From NCBI GenBank assembly GCA_964461135.1, contig CAYWTB010000101.1, positions 1 to 15,886 on the forward strand: DNA of 15,886 nt. Direction: 5' to 3'. The DNA comes from RQOF01 sp964461135. Lineage in GTDB: Bacteria > Calditrichota > Calditrichia > RBG-13-44-9. The notes below the pieces were generated by a model. It did no database searches. It was given only the letters and a program-made list of their open reading frames with translations, and had not been told where the DNA came from. A program made the translations under genes and the position numbers. Below are positions 1 through 6,966 of the stretch, one piece after another. The stretch's first letter is position 1, and each line of letters opens with the position of its first letter.

Positions 1-58
1 AAAAACTCTTCAATAAAAACAATGACTTACGAAAATTAACTGTCAAAGTCGAGAGAGA

Positions 59-87
59 GGCCTCCCCACAACAGGGAGGCCTTTTTT
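59..87 (+). terminator. Rho-independent terminator of an upstream + strand gene
   Basis: A perfect 8-bp GC-rich stem (GGCCTCCC at 59-66 pairing with GGGAGGCC at 74-81) encloses a 7-nt loop and is followed at once by TTTTTT (82-87). There is no U-tract on the minus-strand side, so it works for transcripts running left to right. It therefore ends a gene lying off the left edge, and it sits in the convergent gap just before the stop of the minus-strand membrane protein gene. The 58 bases before it contain no recognisable coding sequence. Confidence 0.88.
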
Positions 88-91
88 CTGG

Positions 92-934
92 TTAGTCAAG
101 CTTTAAAAAATGCTTCACTGTCTCCCACCTTACCGATACTTCCACTGCGAAAGCCGGAAAACCCAGATAGCCCAGTACCGGCATTTCGAATAATTTTACC
201 TGGCCCAGGACCGGCACTGTATATATCCATTTGGCCATGGCCCAGTAATTCCAGAATTCCCACAACAGGCCGGCGATTATACCGGTAAGGAACAGCTGAA
301 AAAGTGTGGAGAGATCCCCCTGTGCCCAGTCCCGCCAGAAGGAATGACGCTTCCATACAAAATTTAAGGGATCCAGCATGAAAATCATGCCGATCCATAC
401 CGGTGCAGCCAGATATGTGGCCACCCCGCCAGGAACGATAAAGGGAAGCAGCATACATATGAATCCGAAGATAAGCAAAATAAGCATTTTCGGTTGGGAA
501 AGCTTGACCGGTTTAACGTTTATTCGCCTGAAAATATTCAGATTTTTAACCAGATCAGATATCTCATACACACCCGGCCAGATGGTGGCGAAGGACCAGA
601 AGTAACCCCCATATCTGATTATCCCGTTTTCCGGTAATCCAACATAATGCCAGTTATGGATGAACAGATTATAAAATTCAAAAAAGTACCAGAGTGCGAT
701 TGACCATGGCACCATCCACAGAAATTCCCGGGTGCGGCTCTGAATGAGTGACTGACCGGACAAGCGGTAATTCAGGGCATCCAGCAAAAAAATGAGACCG
801 GACCAACAGAGGGGTGTCATAAATATTTCGAAAAACCAGCCGTGTGAGAAAAGCCCAATCTCAGAAAAAACAATCAGCAGGCTACCCAGATATCCATAAA
901 GCGGAAATTTTCCGGTATCAATTTTTTTCTTCAT
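92..934 (-). CDS. Multi-pass membrane protein with internal duplication, unknown function
   Basis: A 280-residue integral membrane protein that I cannot assign to a named family. It starts with a basic cytoplasmic tail (MKKK) and has about seven to eight hydrophobic segments, roughly at residues 12-30, 38-52, 72-91, 108-122, 150-176, 178-190, 208-232 and 250-265. It is built from two similar halves about 137 residues apart. Segments near 46-56 and 183-193 share the pattern (I/L)IF(L/M)LD.LN(Y/F). Segments near 82-100 and 223-241 share W.FEF.N or WEFWNY followed by W.Y. and a Pro. The ATG at 934 has AGGA six bases upstream, overlapping the TAA of the preceding gene (9 bp gap), so the gene is translationally linked to the AtuA pair. 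That suggests a membrane partner or transport role in the same process, but nothing in the sequence proves it. Confidence 0.85.
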   Translation of the reverse strand: MKKKIDTGKFPLYGYLGSLLIVFSEIGLFSHGWFFEIFMTPLCWSGLIFLLDALNYRLSGQSLIQSRTREFLWMVPWSIALWYFFEFYNLFIHNWHYVGLPENGIIRYGGYFWSFATIWPGVYEISDLVKNLNIFRRINVKPVKLSQPKMLILLIFGFICMLLPFIVPGGVATYLAAPVWIGMIFMLDPLNFVWKRHSFWRDWAQGDLSTLFQLFLTGIIAGLLWEFWNYWAMAKWIYTVPVLGQVKLFEMPVLGYLGFPAFAVEVSVRWETVKHFLKLD

Positions 935-943
935 GGTAATTCC

Positions 944-1327
944 TTAATCGCTGGAATGAATTTCCCGTTCAGCAGAACTTTCGGGAATTAATTTCCATTC
1001 CCTGGCATAATTATCCGGCACGTCAACCTCCATGCGCAGAAAGGCCGTTGAAAGAGTTTTGCCCTGCGCATCATGGCGCAATGTTTCAGTTCCCCCTCCA
1101 CCCAGCGATTCATGCAGTAAAAAATTCAGGGCCCATAAATTGGGAAGCTCGAAACGTTCCACTTTACCTCTGCATATTCCCTTAAAATGTTTTTTTACCC
1201 GTTCAGGTGTCAAAATTTCCTTTAAAAAGGGATAATATTCCGGTTTGTAAGCAATAATTCCCACATTGGCTGTATCTCCCTTATCGCCGGAGCGGGCGTG
1301 GGCAAGTTTCAGCAATTTTACTTTCAT
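944..1327 (-). CDS. AtuA-like ferredoxin-fold domain protein (separate C-terminal domain of AtuA family)
   Basis: A 127-residue protein matching the domain that forms the C-terminus of fused AtuA (acyclic terpene utilization) proteins. The signature stretches are visible: ARSGDKGDTANVG at residues 11-23, VERFELPNLWALNFLL near 56-71 and the glycine run LGGGGTETLR at 75-84. A conserved-looking DAQGKTL follows at 86-92. It is soluble, with no signal peptide. The ATG at 1327 has AAAGG about five bases upstream, and only 27 bp separate it from the end of the AtuA N-terminal gene, so the two are surely co-transcribed. Family members occur both fused and split; here they are split. The biochemical activity of this domain is not established, so the annotation is by family only. 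The last 15 or so residues are a charged tail. Confidence 0.9.
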   Translation of the reverse strand: MKVKLLKLAHARSGDKGDTANVGIIAYKPEYYPFLKEILTPERVKKHFKGICRGKVERFELPNLWALNFLLHESLGGGGTETLRHDAQGKTLSTAFLRMEVDVPDNYAREWKLIPESSAEREIHSSD

Positions 1328-1354
1328 AAGGACCTTTCAGCTGTTATATCACAT

Positions 1355-2719
1355 TCAAATGCTTTCCACATCCACAACCGGCTGTACCAGCTCCCTGGAA
1401 ATCAGGGCTGGCCAGAAGGCCACCACCTCCTTGGGCCGTGACCTGCCGGATCCGAATCCGGTGACGGTCGGTGGCCCTCCCAGTACCAGCGGAATCATTT
1501 CCCGGCTGAATCGTTCAACATGAGCCTGATTGTAGCCTCTCACACCAATCTGCAGGATCACCTCATTGGGATCCTCAATGGGATGTGCCAGGGGACCATG
1601 ACAGGCATTGAGACCGAGAAACTCGGTATGCACCTCCTCCAGGTCTAACTGAAGATCTTTGATACGCTGGCGTATGATTTCACCCGCTTTTTCAGCTTTC
1701 TGCAGGGCATCCGGCCAGGCATAGGTCAATTTGCCGATAGACAGCCATCCGTCCGAATAGGAGACCGATACCTTATAAAATTCGGTTGGTTCCCGACCCC
1801 GCACACCATGAACACGCACCCGGTTCTTATCCTCCTGTGAGAGTGAAATGGTCGTAAAATCAGCTACCACATCCGGTGTGATATATTCCCGCGGATTCCC
1901 CAGTTCGTATACCAGCTGTTCTTTTACGGTCCGCACGTCAACCAGTCCTCCGGTGTTTTCATGTTTGGTTACCACAAACTCCCCATCGGGAAAGGCTTCA
2001 ATGATGGGAAACCCGATATGGGCCATATCCGGTACTTCCTTCCAGCCCGCCTGAAAATTACCACCGGTTACCTGCGCTCCGCATTCAATAATATGTCCGG
2101 CTATTATACCGGCGGCAAGTTTATTATAGTCCGTCTCCTGCCAGCCGAATTCATGAATCATGGGCGCCAGGGTGAGCCCAGTGTCAGTAACCCGGCCGGT
2201 AATAATAATCTGTGCATCCTGACTGAGGGCCTCCACCACCGGCCGGGAACCCAGATACACATTAGCGCTGTACAAGCTATGGCGCACAGGTTCAATGGAT
2301 TCGCCGGTTTCCATATGATTCAATAAAACGCCAGCGGCCAGGAATTCATCAATGCGGCTCATGATGTCATCACCATAGACAATCCCTATCCTCAATCCCT
2401 TTACTCCCATTTTACGCGCAATCTCAAATATGGCATTGCGACAGGCCATGGGATTTACCCCACCGGCATTGGTGATCACCCTGATGTTCTTTTCAATAAT
2501 ATCCAGAATAATTTCTTTCATGAGCGGAATAATATCAAGCGCGTAACCCTGACGGGAGTCACGCATTTTCTGCTTCTGCATGATGGACATGGTCACTTCT
2601 GCCAGATAATCCATCACCAGATAGTCCACGGGGCCTTTTCTCACCTGATCGATGGGTGCATCAGCGCGGTCTCCCCAGAAACCCTGTCCTGATGCGATCC
2701 GAACTGACTGTTTTTTCAT
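1355..2719 (-). CDS. AtuA family acyl-CoA catabolism protein (DUF1446), N-terminal domain only
   Basis: This 454-residue protein of the AtuA/DUF1446 family opens with ASGQGFWGD (residues 9-17). It then shows DYLVMDYLAE (32-41), ITNAGGVNP (82-90), the acidic YGDDI (115-119), TGRVTDTGL (174-182) and ECGAQVTGGN (212-221), all typical of the family. AtuA is the first gene of the Pseudomonas acyclic terpene (citronellol/geraniol) cluster, and relatives are found beside acyl-CoA dehydrogenase and acyl-CoA carboxylase genes; its exact reaction is not settled. The ATG at 2719 is preferred over an in-frame ATG at 2755. It has AAAGGA at about 7-nt spacing, begins right at the conserved domain, and leaves a usable leader behind a TATAAT box at 2770-2775; the upstream ATG has no Shine-Dalgarno. 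It is the first gene of the three-gene minus-strand operon. The acyl-CoA dehydrogenase and carboxyltransferase genes on the other strand fit the same pathway. Confidence 0.9.
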   Translation of the reverse strand: MKKQSVRIASGQGFWGDRADAPIDQVRKGPVDYLVMDYLAEVTMSIMQKQKMRDSRQGYALDIIPLMKEIILDIIEKNIRVITNAGGVNPMACRNAIFEIARKMGVKGLRIGIVYGDDIMSRIDEFLAAGVLLNHMETGESIEPVRHSLYSANVYLGSRPVVEALSQDAQIIITGRVTDTGLTLAPMIHEFGWQETDYNKLAAGIIAGHIIECGAQVTGGNFQAGWKEVPDMAHIGFPIIEAFPDGEFVVTKHENTGGLVDVRTVKEQLVYELGNPREYITPDVVADFTTISLSQEDKNRVRVHGVRGREPTEFYKVSVSYSDGWLSIGKLTYAWPDALQKAEKAGEIIRQRIKDLQLDLEEVHTEFLGLNACHGPLAHPIEDPNEVILQIGVRGYNQAHVERFSREMIPLVLGGPPTVTGFGSGRSRPKEVVAFWPALISRELVQPVVDVESI

Positions 2720-2769
2720 TAAAAAATCCTTTCCACAGATTTTTTCAAGCCGCATTCAACACAATTTTA

Positions 2770-2775
2770 ATTATA
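2770..2775 (-). promoter_or_regulatory. Candidate -10 box for the AtuA operon
   Basis: Read on the minus strand this is a perfect TATAAT, about 50 bases before the preferred ATG of the AtuA gene. No good -35 hexamer stands 16-18 bases upstream of it, so it may be an extended or alternative-sigma promoter, or chance in AT-rich DNA. If real, transcription would start near 2763 and the upstream ATG at 2755 would have an almost absent leader, which supports the start at 2719. Confidence 0.3.
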
Positions 2776-3130
2776 ATACCAGACAGCTTTTTGTTCTCTG
2801 ATTATCGTTTGTCGAAACAACCGATTCCTGTGTAAAGCTCTGAACATCCCTGTTTCTTTTTATCCCGGCAGTCGCTGAAATCGCAGTCAGCGGCAATTAA
2901 AAATGCCCGGGCAGATGAATCCCCTATTACATATTTTTTTACCACCATTTCCCCTTGCTGCAAGTCGATGGATCAATATTCAATTACAGGATAATCAATT
3001 CAAATTATTATTTATTGTTTCGTCCCTCACCATTTGATAATAAATTAAAACGCACGTAAAAAGAATCTATGTTAAAAAATATCAAATATTTTTTACATTT
3101 TAAACAAACTTTCAAAAAAAGGCAAGGACG
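2776..3130. other. AT-rich intergenic region between divergent operons
   Basis: No gene of convincing length lies here. Two structures can be seen. One is a hairpin whose arms are GTCGCTGA (2871-2878) and TCAGCGGC (2887-2894), with one G-T wobble and an 8-nt loop and no U-tract. The other is a perfect AT-only palindrome at 3073-3095. From about 2991 to 3120 the DNA is strongly AT-rich, as expected for the upstream region of the permease gene. A 23-codon ORF (ATG at 3069, TGA at 3138-3140) overlaps the permease start in another frame. Confidence 0.5.
3073..3095. repeat. 10-bp perfect AT-only inverted repeat upstream of the permease gene
   Basis: Arms TAAAAAATAT (3073-3082) and ATATTTTTTA (3086-3095) are exact reverse complements around a CAA spacer, 36 bp before the TTG start of the permease gene. 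It could be an operator for a dyad-binding regulator, a weak hairpin, or simply low-complexity DNA. It lies inside the short 3069-3140 ORF. Confidence 0.45.
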
Positions 3131-3838
3131 TTGGCTCTGACGGTTTATTTCAGTTTTTTTCTGCGAAATTACCTGCGCAGTCACCGCTATCTGAGCGAAA
3201 TTGTTCTGGTTCTGGTTAATATCATTTTTTTCTGGGGATTTTTAAATACGGATAAACCTGAGGATGTGGTTTGGACCGTCTTCGCAGTAATGGCACTGGT
3301 TTTGAATATGGTCACCGTTCCTTCTCTGTTTTATCTGGAAAAGGGAAATTCCCTTTATTTCGCTCTGTCTCATTCACGGGGCCGCGTTAATTTTTTACTA
3401 TCGAAAATCCTGTTAATCTGGCTGATTGATTTTATCTGGGTGACCTTTTTCGCACTAATTTACGGAATTCGCTTTTGGGATGTACACTACTTTATGGTGC
3501 TTCCCCTCAGATTATTCTTCATTGGTCTTCTCATGCTACTGGCCATTTTGCTGTTCAGCCTGTTTTATACCTATAAGCCCTGGATTACCTGGATCCTTTT
3601 TCTGCTGACTGTTTTCGGTGGAATAGTTAATAAAACAGCTCTCTTCCCTATCGAATCGCTGTCAAAAATTTATGCCGTATTCATTTTAATTCTTCCTCCC
3701 TTCCTGGAAATAATTTACAGTACCGTCACCCTGCAGTTTCCTTTCTGGCGGATATTCTTCGTTTTACTTGCAGTGGTTCAGATTGGAGTCTATTTTTTAA
3801 TTAATTACCGGCTGATTCTGAGAAGAGATTTTATTTGA
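3131..3838 (+). CDS. Membrane protein, ABC-2-type permease-like, orphan
   Basis: A 235-residue, very hydrophobic protein with six to seven predicted membrane segments, near residues 22-38, 47-66, 91-111, 124-146, 150-165, 180-197 and 206-226. The short basic N-terminal region (RNYLRSHRY, 12-20) before the first segment, and a LEKGNSLYFALSHSRGRV stretch before the third, resemble ABC-2 exporter permeases, in which an E(R/K)..G.....L..SR...L loop is common. The resemblance is by pattern only. No ATP-binding partner is adjacent, so if it is an exporter its ATPase is elsewhere. The start is uncertain: a TTG at 3131 is the first start codon after an in-frame stop at 3101, and AAGGA (3124-3128) stands only two bases before it; the CTG at 3137 would be better spaced. 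It is followed after 102 bp by the acyl-CoA dehydrogenase gene, which has its own strong ribosome binding site. Confidence 0.72.
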   Translation: MALTVYFSFFLRNYLRSHRYLSEIVLVLVNIIFFWGFLNTDKPEDVVWTVFAVMALVLNMVTVPSLFYLEKGNSLYFALSHSRGRVNFLLSKILLIWLIDFIWVTFFALIYGIRFWDVHYFMVLPLRLFFIGLLMLLAILLFSLFYTYKPWITWILFLLTVFGGIVNKTALFPIESLSKIYAVFILILPPFLEIIYSTVTLQFPFWRIFFVLLAVVQIGVYFLINYRLILRRDFI

Positions 3839-3940
3839 ACTAAAGTTGAGGAAAACTTCACCCGGTAAAATTTCTGTAAGAACAAAGGTGTTACCCTGGC
3901 GTATATTATGGACATTTATTAATCATAGAAGGAGATTTTC

Positions 3941-5095
3941 ATGGATTTCCAGTTAAGTGAAGAACAAGTATCCATTCGAGACATGGTAAGGGATTTTGCC
4001 CGGAAAGAAATGGCTCCTGACATTATGAAATATGACGAGGCCAAAGAATTTCCCATAAAACTTATCAGGCAATTGGGAGAATTGGGGCTTCTGGGGGTTA
4101 TCTACCCCGAAGCTTATGGTGGTGCCAACATGGGTTATATCGAATATGCACTGATTGTAGAGGAACTCTCTGCGGTGGATCCTTCGGTAGGACTGATTGT
4201 GGCTGCACACAATTCCCTGGGAAGCCTGCATATTTATTCTTATGGCTCGGAAAAACAGAAACAGAAATATCTCCCGCGATTACTGAAGGGCGAGACTCTC
4301 TCTGCCTGGGCACTTACCGAACCGGGATCCGGCAGTGACGCCAAAGCACTAAAAACGGTGGCGGTAAAAGAGGGTAAGGACTGGGTAATCAACGGATCGA
4401 AAACCTTTATTACCAATGCCAATTATTCTGACTATCATGTGATCATTGCACGAACCGATCTGGAAAAGGGTACACGGGGAATATCGGCATTTGTGGTTGA
4501 AAAGGGAACACCCGGTTTTACCATCGGAAAAAATCTAAACAAGCTGGGTATGCGGGCCAGCGATACGGCCGAACTGTTTTTCAATAATTGTAAAGTACCG
4601 CAGGAAAATATACTGGGCAGGGAAGGCGAAGGTTTTCACCAGTCCATGTCCATTCTGGACGGTGGACGAATCAGTATAGGTGCCATGTGCGTGGGAATTG
4701 CACAGGGAGCCTACGAAAGTGCCCTGAAATATGCCCAGGAGCGCGAGGCTTTCGGAAAAAAGGTTGGCGATTTCCAGGCGACTAAATTCAAGCTGGCGGA
4801 CATGGCCATGAAAATCGATGCTGCCAGACTGCTCATACTGCGTTCCGCCTGGATGAAAGACAACAATATGCCTCTAAACCTGGAATCTGCCATGGCAAAA
4901 TTGTTCGCCAGTGAAGTGGCGGTGGAAGTGGCGAATGAGGCGGTTCAGATCTTCGGTGGATATGGATTTATCAAGGAATATCCGGCAGAAAAATTCTACC
5001 GTGACGCGAAGCTCGGTACCATAGGTGAGGGTACTTCGGAAATTCTCCGCCTGGTTATCGCCCGGGAAATTCTGCAGCAAGCCAGTACCGTTTAG
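3941..5095 (+). CDS. Acyl-CoA dehydrogenase, short-chain/butyryl-CoA dehydrogenase type
   Basis: A full-length 384-residue flavoprotein of the acyl-CoA dehydrogenase family. It oxidises an acyl-CoA to the trans-2-enoyl-CoA with FAD and passes electrons to ETF. It has the alpha-helical N-domain (about 1-118), the beta-domain with ALTEPGSGSDA (124-134) and a second signature GGYGFIKEYPAEKFYRDAK (339-357). The likely catalytic base is E363 in IGEGTSEI, the position used by short- and medium-chain enzymes. At the alternative base position of isovaleryl-CoA dehydrogenases the sequence reads DGGR (240-243) where those enzymes have DLER. It is thus more like SCAD or 2-methyl-branched enzymes than isovaleryl-CoA dehydrogenase. 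AGAAGGAG (3927-3934) six bases before the ATG fixes the start. The carboxyltransferase gene begins 71 bp downstream, and the AtuA genes lie divergently, which hints at branched-chain or isoprenoid acyl-CoA breakdown. Confidence 0.95.
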   Translation: MDFQLSEEQVSIRDMVRDFARKEMAPDIMKYDEAKEFPIKLIRQLGELGLLGVIYPEAYGGANMGYIEYALIVEELSAVDPSVGLIVAAHNSLGSLHIYSYGSEKQKQKYLPRLLKGETLSAWALTEPGSGSDAKALKTVAVKEGKDWVINGSKTFITNANYSDYHVIIARTDLEKGTRGISAFVVEKGTPGFTIGKNLNKLGMRASDTAELFFNNCKVPQENILGREGEGFHQSMSILDGGRISIGAMCVGIAQGAYESALKYAQEREAFGKKVGDFQATKFKLADMAMKIDAARLLILRSAWMKDNNMPLNLESAMAKLFASEVAVEVANEAVQIFGGYGFIKEYPAEKFYRDAKLGTIGEGTSEILRLVIAREILQQASTV

Positions 5096-5166
5096 ACGTC
5101 CCCGCTTACCTGGAATGGTCCGGGAAGCACAGGGAAATATTGATAAACTTTATGCAGGGAGATGAC

Positions 5167-6822
5167 ATGCCCCAGATTGGTTCAGAGGTTAAAAAAGAAG
5201 AACAATTCCAGAAAAATTATGAGCATTATCAAACCCTTCTTAAAAAACTGCGGGACCTTTCCGCTCAAATTGCCAGGGGAGGTGGGGAAAAATACCTGAA
5301 GAAGATTAAAGAACAGGGAAAATATCCGGTAAGGGAACGAATCAGGAAGTTGATTGACAGGGGCTCCTCTTTTCTTGAAATAGGTGAATATGCCGCCTAT
5401 GGAATGTACAAGGAATATGGAGGGGCTCCCTCATCCGGAACGGTTTTCGGAATCGGCCAGATTCATGGACGCGACGTGGTGATTGTGGTAAACGACCCCA
5501 CTGTAAAAGCCGGTGCGTGGTTCCCCATTACCTGCAAAAAGAACCTCCGTGCCCAGGAGATTTCCATGGAAAACCGGCTGCCTATCGTCTACCTGGTAGA
5601 CTCCGCAGGAATTTTTCTTCCGCTGCAGGAAGATCTTTTTCCTGATAAGGAACACTTCGGACGAATCTTCCGCAACAATGCCATTATGTCCTCCATGGGG
5701 ATCCCGCAGATTTCGGCTATCCTGGGATATTGTGTGGCGGGCGGTGCTTACCTGCCCATCATGAGCGATGAGGCTCTTATTGTGGAAGGAAACGGCACCG
5801 TCTTTCTGGCCGGTGCCCACCTGGTAAAAGCCGCCATCGGAGAGGAAATTGACAATCAGCAGCTGGGAGGGGCAGTAGTACACAGTGAAATCAGCGGTGT
5901 TACCGATTATAAAGTTGCCAGTGAAGAGGAGGCCCTTAATACGGTACGACAGCTGGTGGATAAATTCGGGCATTACGCGAAGCAGACATTTGACCGGCAG
6001 AAAGCTGTTAAACCGGCCTTTGAAGGGGATGAAATCTACGGCATTATCCCGGAAGACAGGACCCGCCCCTATGACATGATCCAGTTCCTGGCGCGCATTC
6101 TGGACAAAAGCGAAATGGAGGAATACAAGGCCGGCTATGGCAAAACGATTGTTACGGGGTATGGCCGCATGGAGGGATATGCGGTGGGAATTGTGGCCAA
6201 CCAGCGGCTGGTAGTGAAAACCAGGCAGGGAGAGATGCAGATTGGAGGTGTGATTTATTCGGACAGTGCTGACAAAGCTGCACGCTTTATCATGAATTGC
6301 AATCAAAAGCGGATTCCCATCGTTTTTTTCCAGGATGTGACCGGATTTATGGTGGGCAAGAAGGCAGAACATGGCGGTATTCTCAAGGATGGGGCCAAAC
6401 TGGTGAATACCGTGGCCAATACGGTGGTACCCAAGTTTACCTTTATTGTGGGAAATAGTTTTGGTGCCGGAAATTACGCCATGTGCGGCAAAGCCTACGA
6501 CCCCCGGATGATATTTGCGCTCCCTTCCGCCAATATTGCCGTAATGGGCGGGCAACAGGCCAGCAATACACTGCTGTCCATTCGCCTGTCCCAACTCAAA
6601 AAATCCGGCAAGGAGATCACGGAGTCCGAAAAACAGCAAATTCTGCAGGAGATTCAGGATCGTTACAGCGCACAGATGGACCCCCTGTACGCCGCCGCAC
6701 GGCTGTGGGTGGACGGCATCGTTGATCCGCTGGATATTCGCCGGATTGTCTCTACCGGTATCCGCATAGCGGAACATAATCCCGAGATACCCAAATTCAA
6801 TCCCGGTGTTATCCAAACCTGA
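5167..6822 (+). CDS. Acyl-CoA carboxylase carboxyltransferase (beta) subunit, methylcrotonyl/geranyl-CoA type
   Basis: A 551-residue carboxyltransferase subunit of a biotin-dependent acyl-CoA carboxylase; it moves carboxyl from carboxybiotin onto an acyl-CoA. The N-half carries RERIRKLIDRGSSFLEIG (56-73), SSMGIPQISAILG (175-187) and AGGAYLPIMSDE (191-202). The C-half carries the second crotonase-like core with QDVTGFMVG (389-397), GGILKDGAKLV (403-413), NSFGAGNYAMCGKAY (430-444) and AVMGGQQA (458-465). The FMVG..AE.GGI.KDGAK pattern resembles methylcrotonyl-CoA and geranyl-CoA carboxylases more than propionyl-CoA carboxylase. I chose the ATG at 5167 because AGGGAG (5156-5161) precedes it by five bases; in-frame TTG 5140 and ATG 5152 lack this. 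No biotin carboxylase/BCCP subunit follows in the window, although the two subunits are usually neighbours. Substrate specificity is inferred. Confidence 0.93.
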   Translation: MPQIGSEVKKEEQFQKNYEHYQTLLKKLRDLSAQIARGGGEKYLKKIKEQGKYPVRERIRKLIDRGSSFLEIGEYAAYGMYKEYGGAPSSGTVFGIGQIHGRDVVIVVNDPTVKAGAWFPITCKKNLRAQEISMENRLPIVYLVDSAGIFLPLQEDLFPDKEHFGRIFRNNAIMSSMGIPQISAILGYCVAGGAYLPIMSDEALIVEGNGTVFLAGAHLVKAAIGEEIDNQQLGGAVVHSEISGVTDYKVASEEEALNTVRQLVDKFGHYAKQTFDRQKAVKPAFEGDEIYGIIPEDRTRPYDMIQFLARILDKSEMEEYKAGYGKTIVTGYGRMEGYAVGIVANQRLVVKTRQGEMQIGGVIYSDSADKAARFIMNCNQKRIPIVFFQDVTGFMVGKKAEHGGILKDGAKLVNTVANTVVPKFTFIVGNSFGAGNYAMCGKAYDPRMIFALPSANIAVMGGQQASNTLLSIRLSQLKKSGKEITESEKQQILQEIQDRYSAQMDPLYAAARLWVDGIVDPLDIRRIVSTGIRIAEHNPEIPKFNPGVIQT

Positions 6823-6835
6823 TTTTCTGGATGCT

Positions 6836-6859
6836 GGCTAAACCACGGATGGTTTAGTC
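6836..6859 (+). terminator. Hairpin after the carboxyltransferase gene, possible non-canonical terminator
   Basis: Arms CTAAACC (6838-6844) and GGTTTAG (6851-6857) pair perfectly around a 6-nt loop. One G-T wobble and one G-C extend the stem to nine pairs. It begins 14 bases after the stop codon, the usual place for a terminator, but no U-tract follows. It could be an mRNA-stabilising 3' hairpin or a rho-linked stop. Confidence 0.35.
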
Positions 6860-6880
6860 CGGCCAGGTCAACCGGAGGAA

Positions 6881-6915
6881 AAAGGCTAAAGGATAAAGGC
6901 CCAAGGCTAAAGGCT
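6881..6915 (+). repeat. Five tandem 7-bp repeats (AAAGGCT consensus)
   Basis: Units read AAAGGCT, AAAGGAT, AAAGGCC, CAAGGCT, AAAGGCT, in strict 7-bp register. Seven is not a multiple of three and the array is intergenic, so it is not coding. Heptanucleotide intergenic repeats are known from cyanobacteria (STRR elements); these are only analogous. Confidence 0.8.
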
Positions 6916-6927
6916 TCTCCGGAGCAG

Positions 6928-6945
6928 AATTCGTGTAATTCGTGG
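6928..6945 (+). repeat. Tandem duplicated 9-mer (AATTCGTGT / AATTCGTGG)
   Basis: AATTCGTG occurs at 6928-6935 and again at 6937-6944, in 9-bp register, between the two heptad arrays. Only two copies are present here. Confidence 0.6.
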
Positions 6946-6966
6946 ACAAAAAACAGCTTTCTGTTT

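Noticed and set aside
1..58. Partial gene at the left edge
   Set aside because: The bases before the terminator contain stop codons in reading frames and show no recognisable protein; only the 3' untranslated end of an outside gene is likely.
1961..2326. A 121-codon plus-strand ORF inside the AtuA gene
   Set aside because: Shadow of the conserved minus-strand AtuA gene; no ribosome binding site and no family pattern.
2871..2894. Hairpin GTCGCTGA/TCAGCGGC as a terminator
   Set aside because: It lies in a divergent intergenic region where no transcript should end, and it has no U-tract.
5431..6816. A 461-codon minus-strand ORF opposite the carboxyltransferase gene
   Set aside because: It is antisense to a clear, full-length carboxyltransferase and shows no domain pattern; long antisense frames are common opposite such genes.
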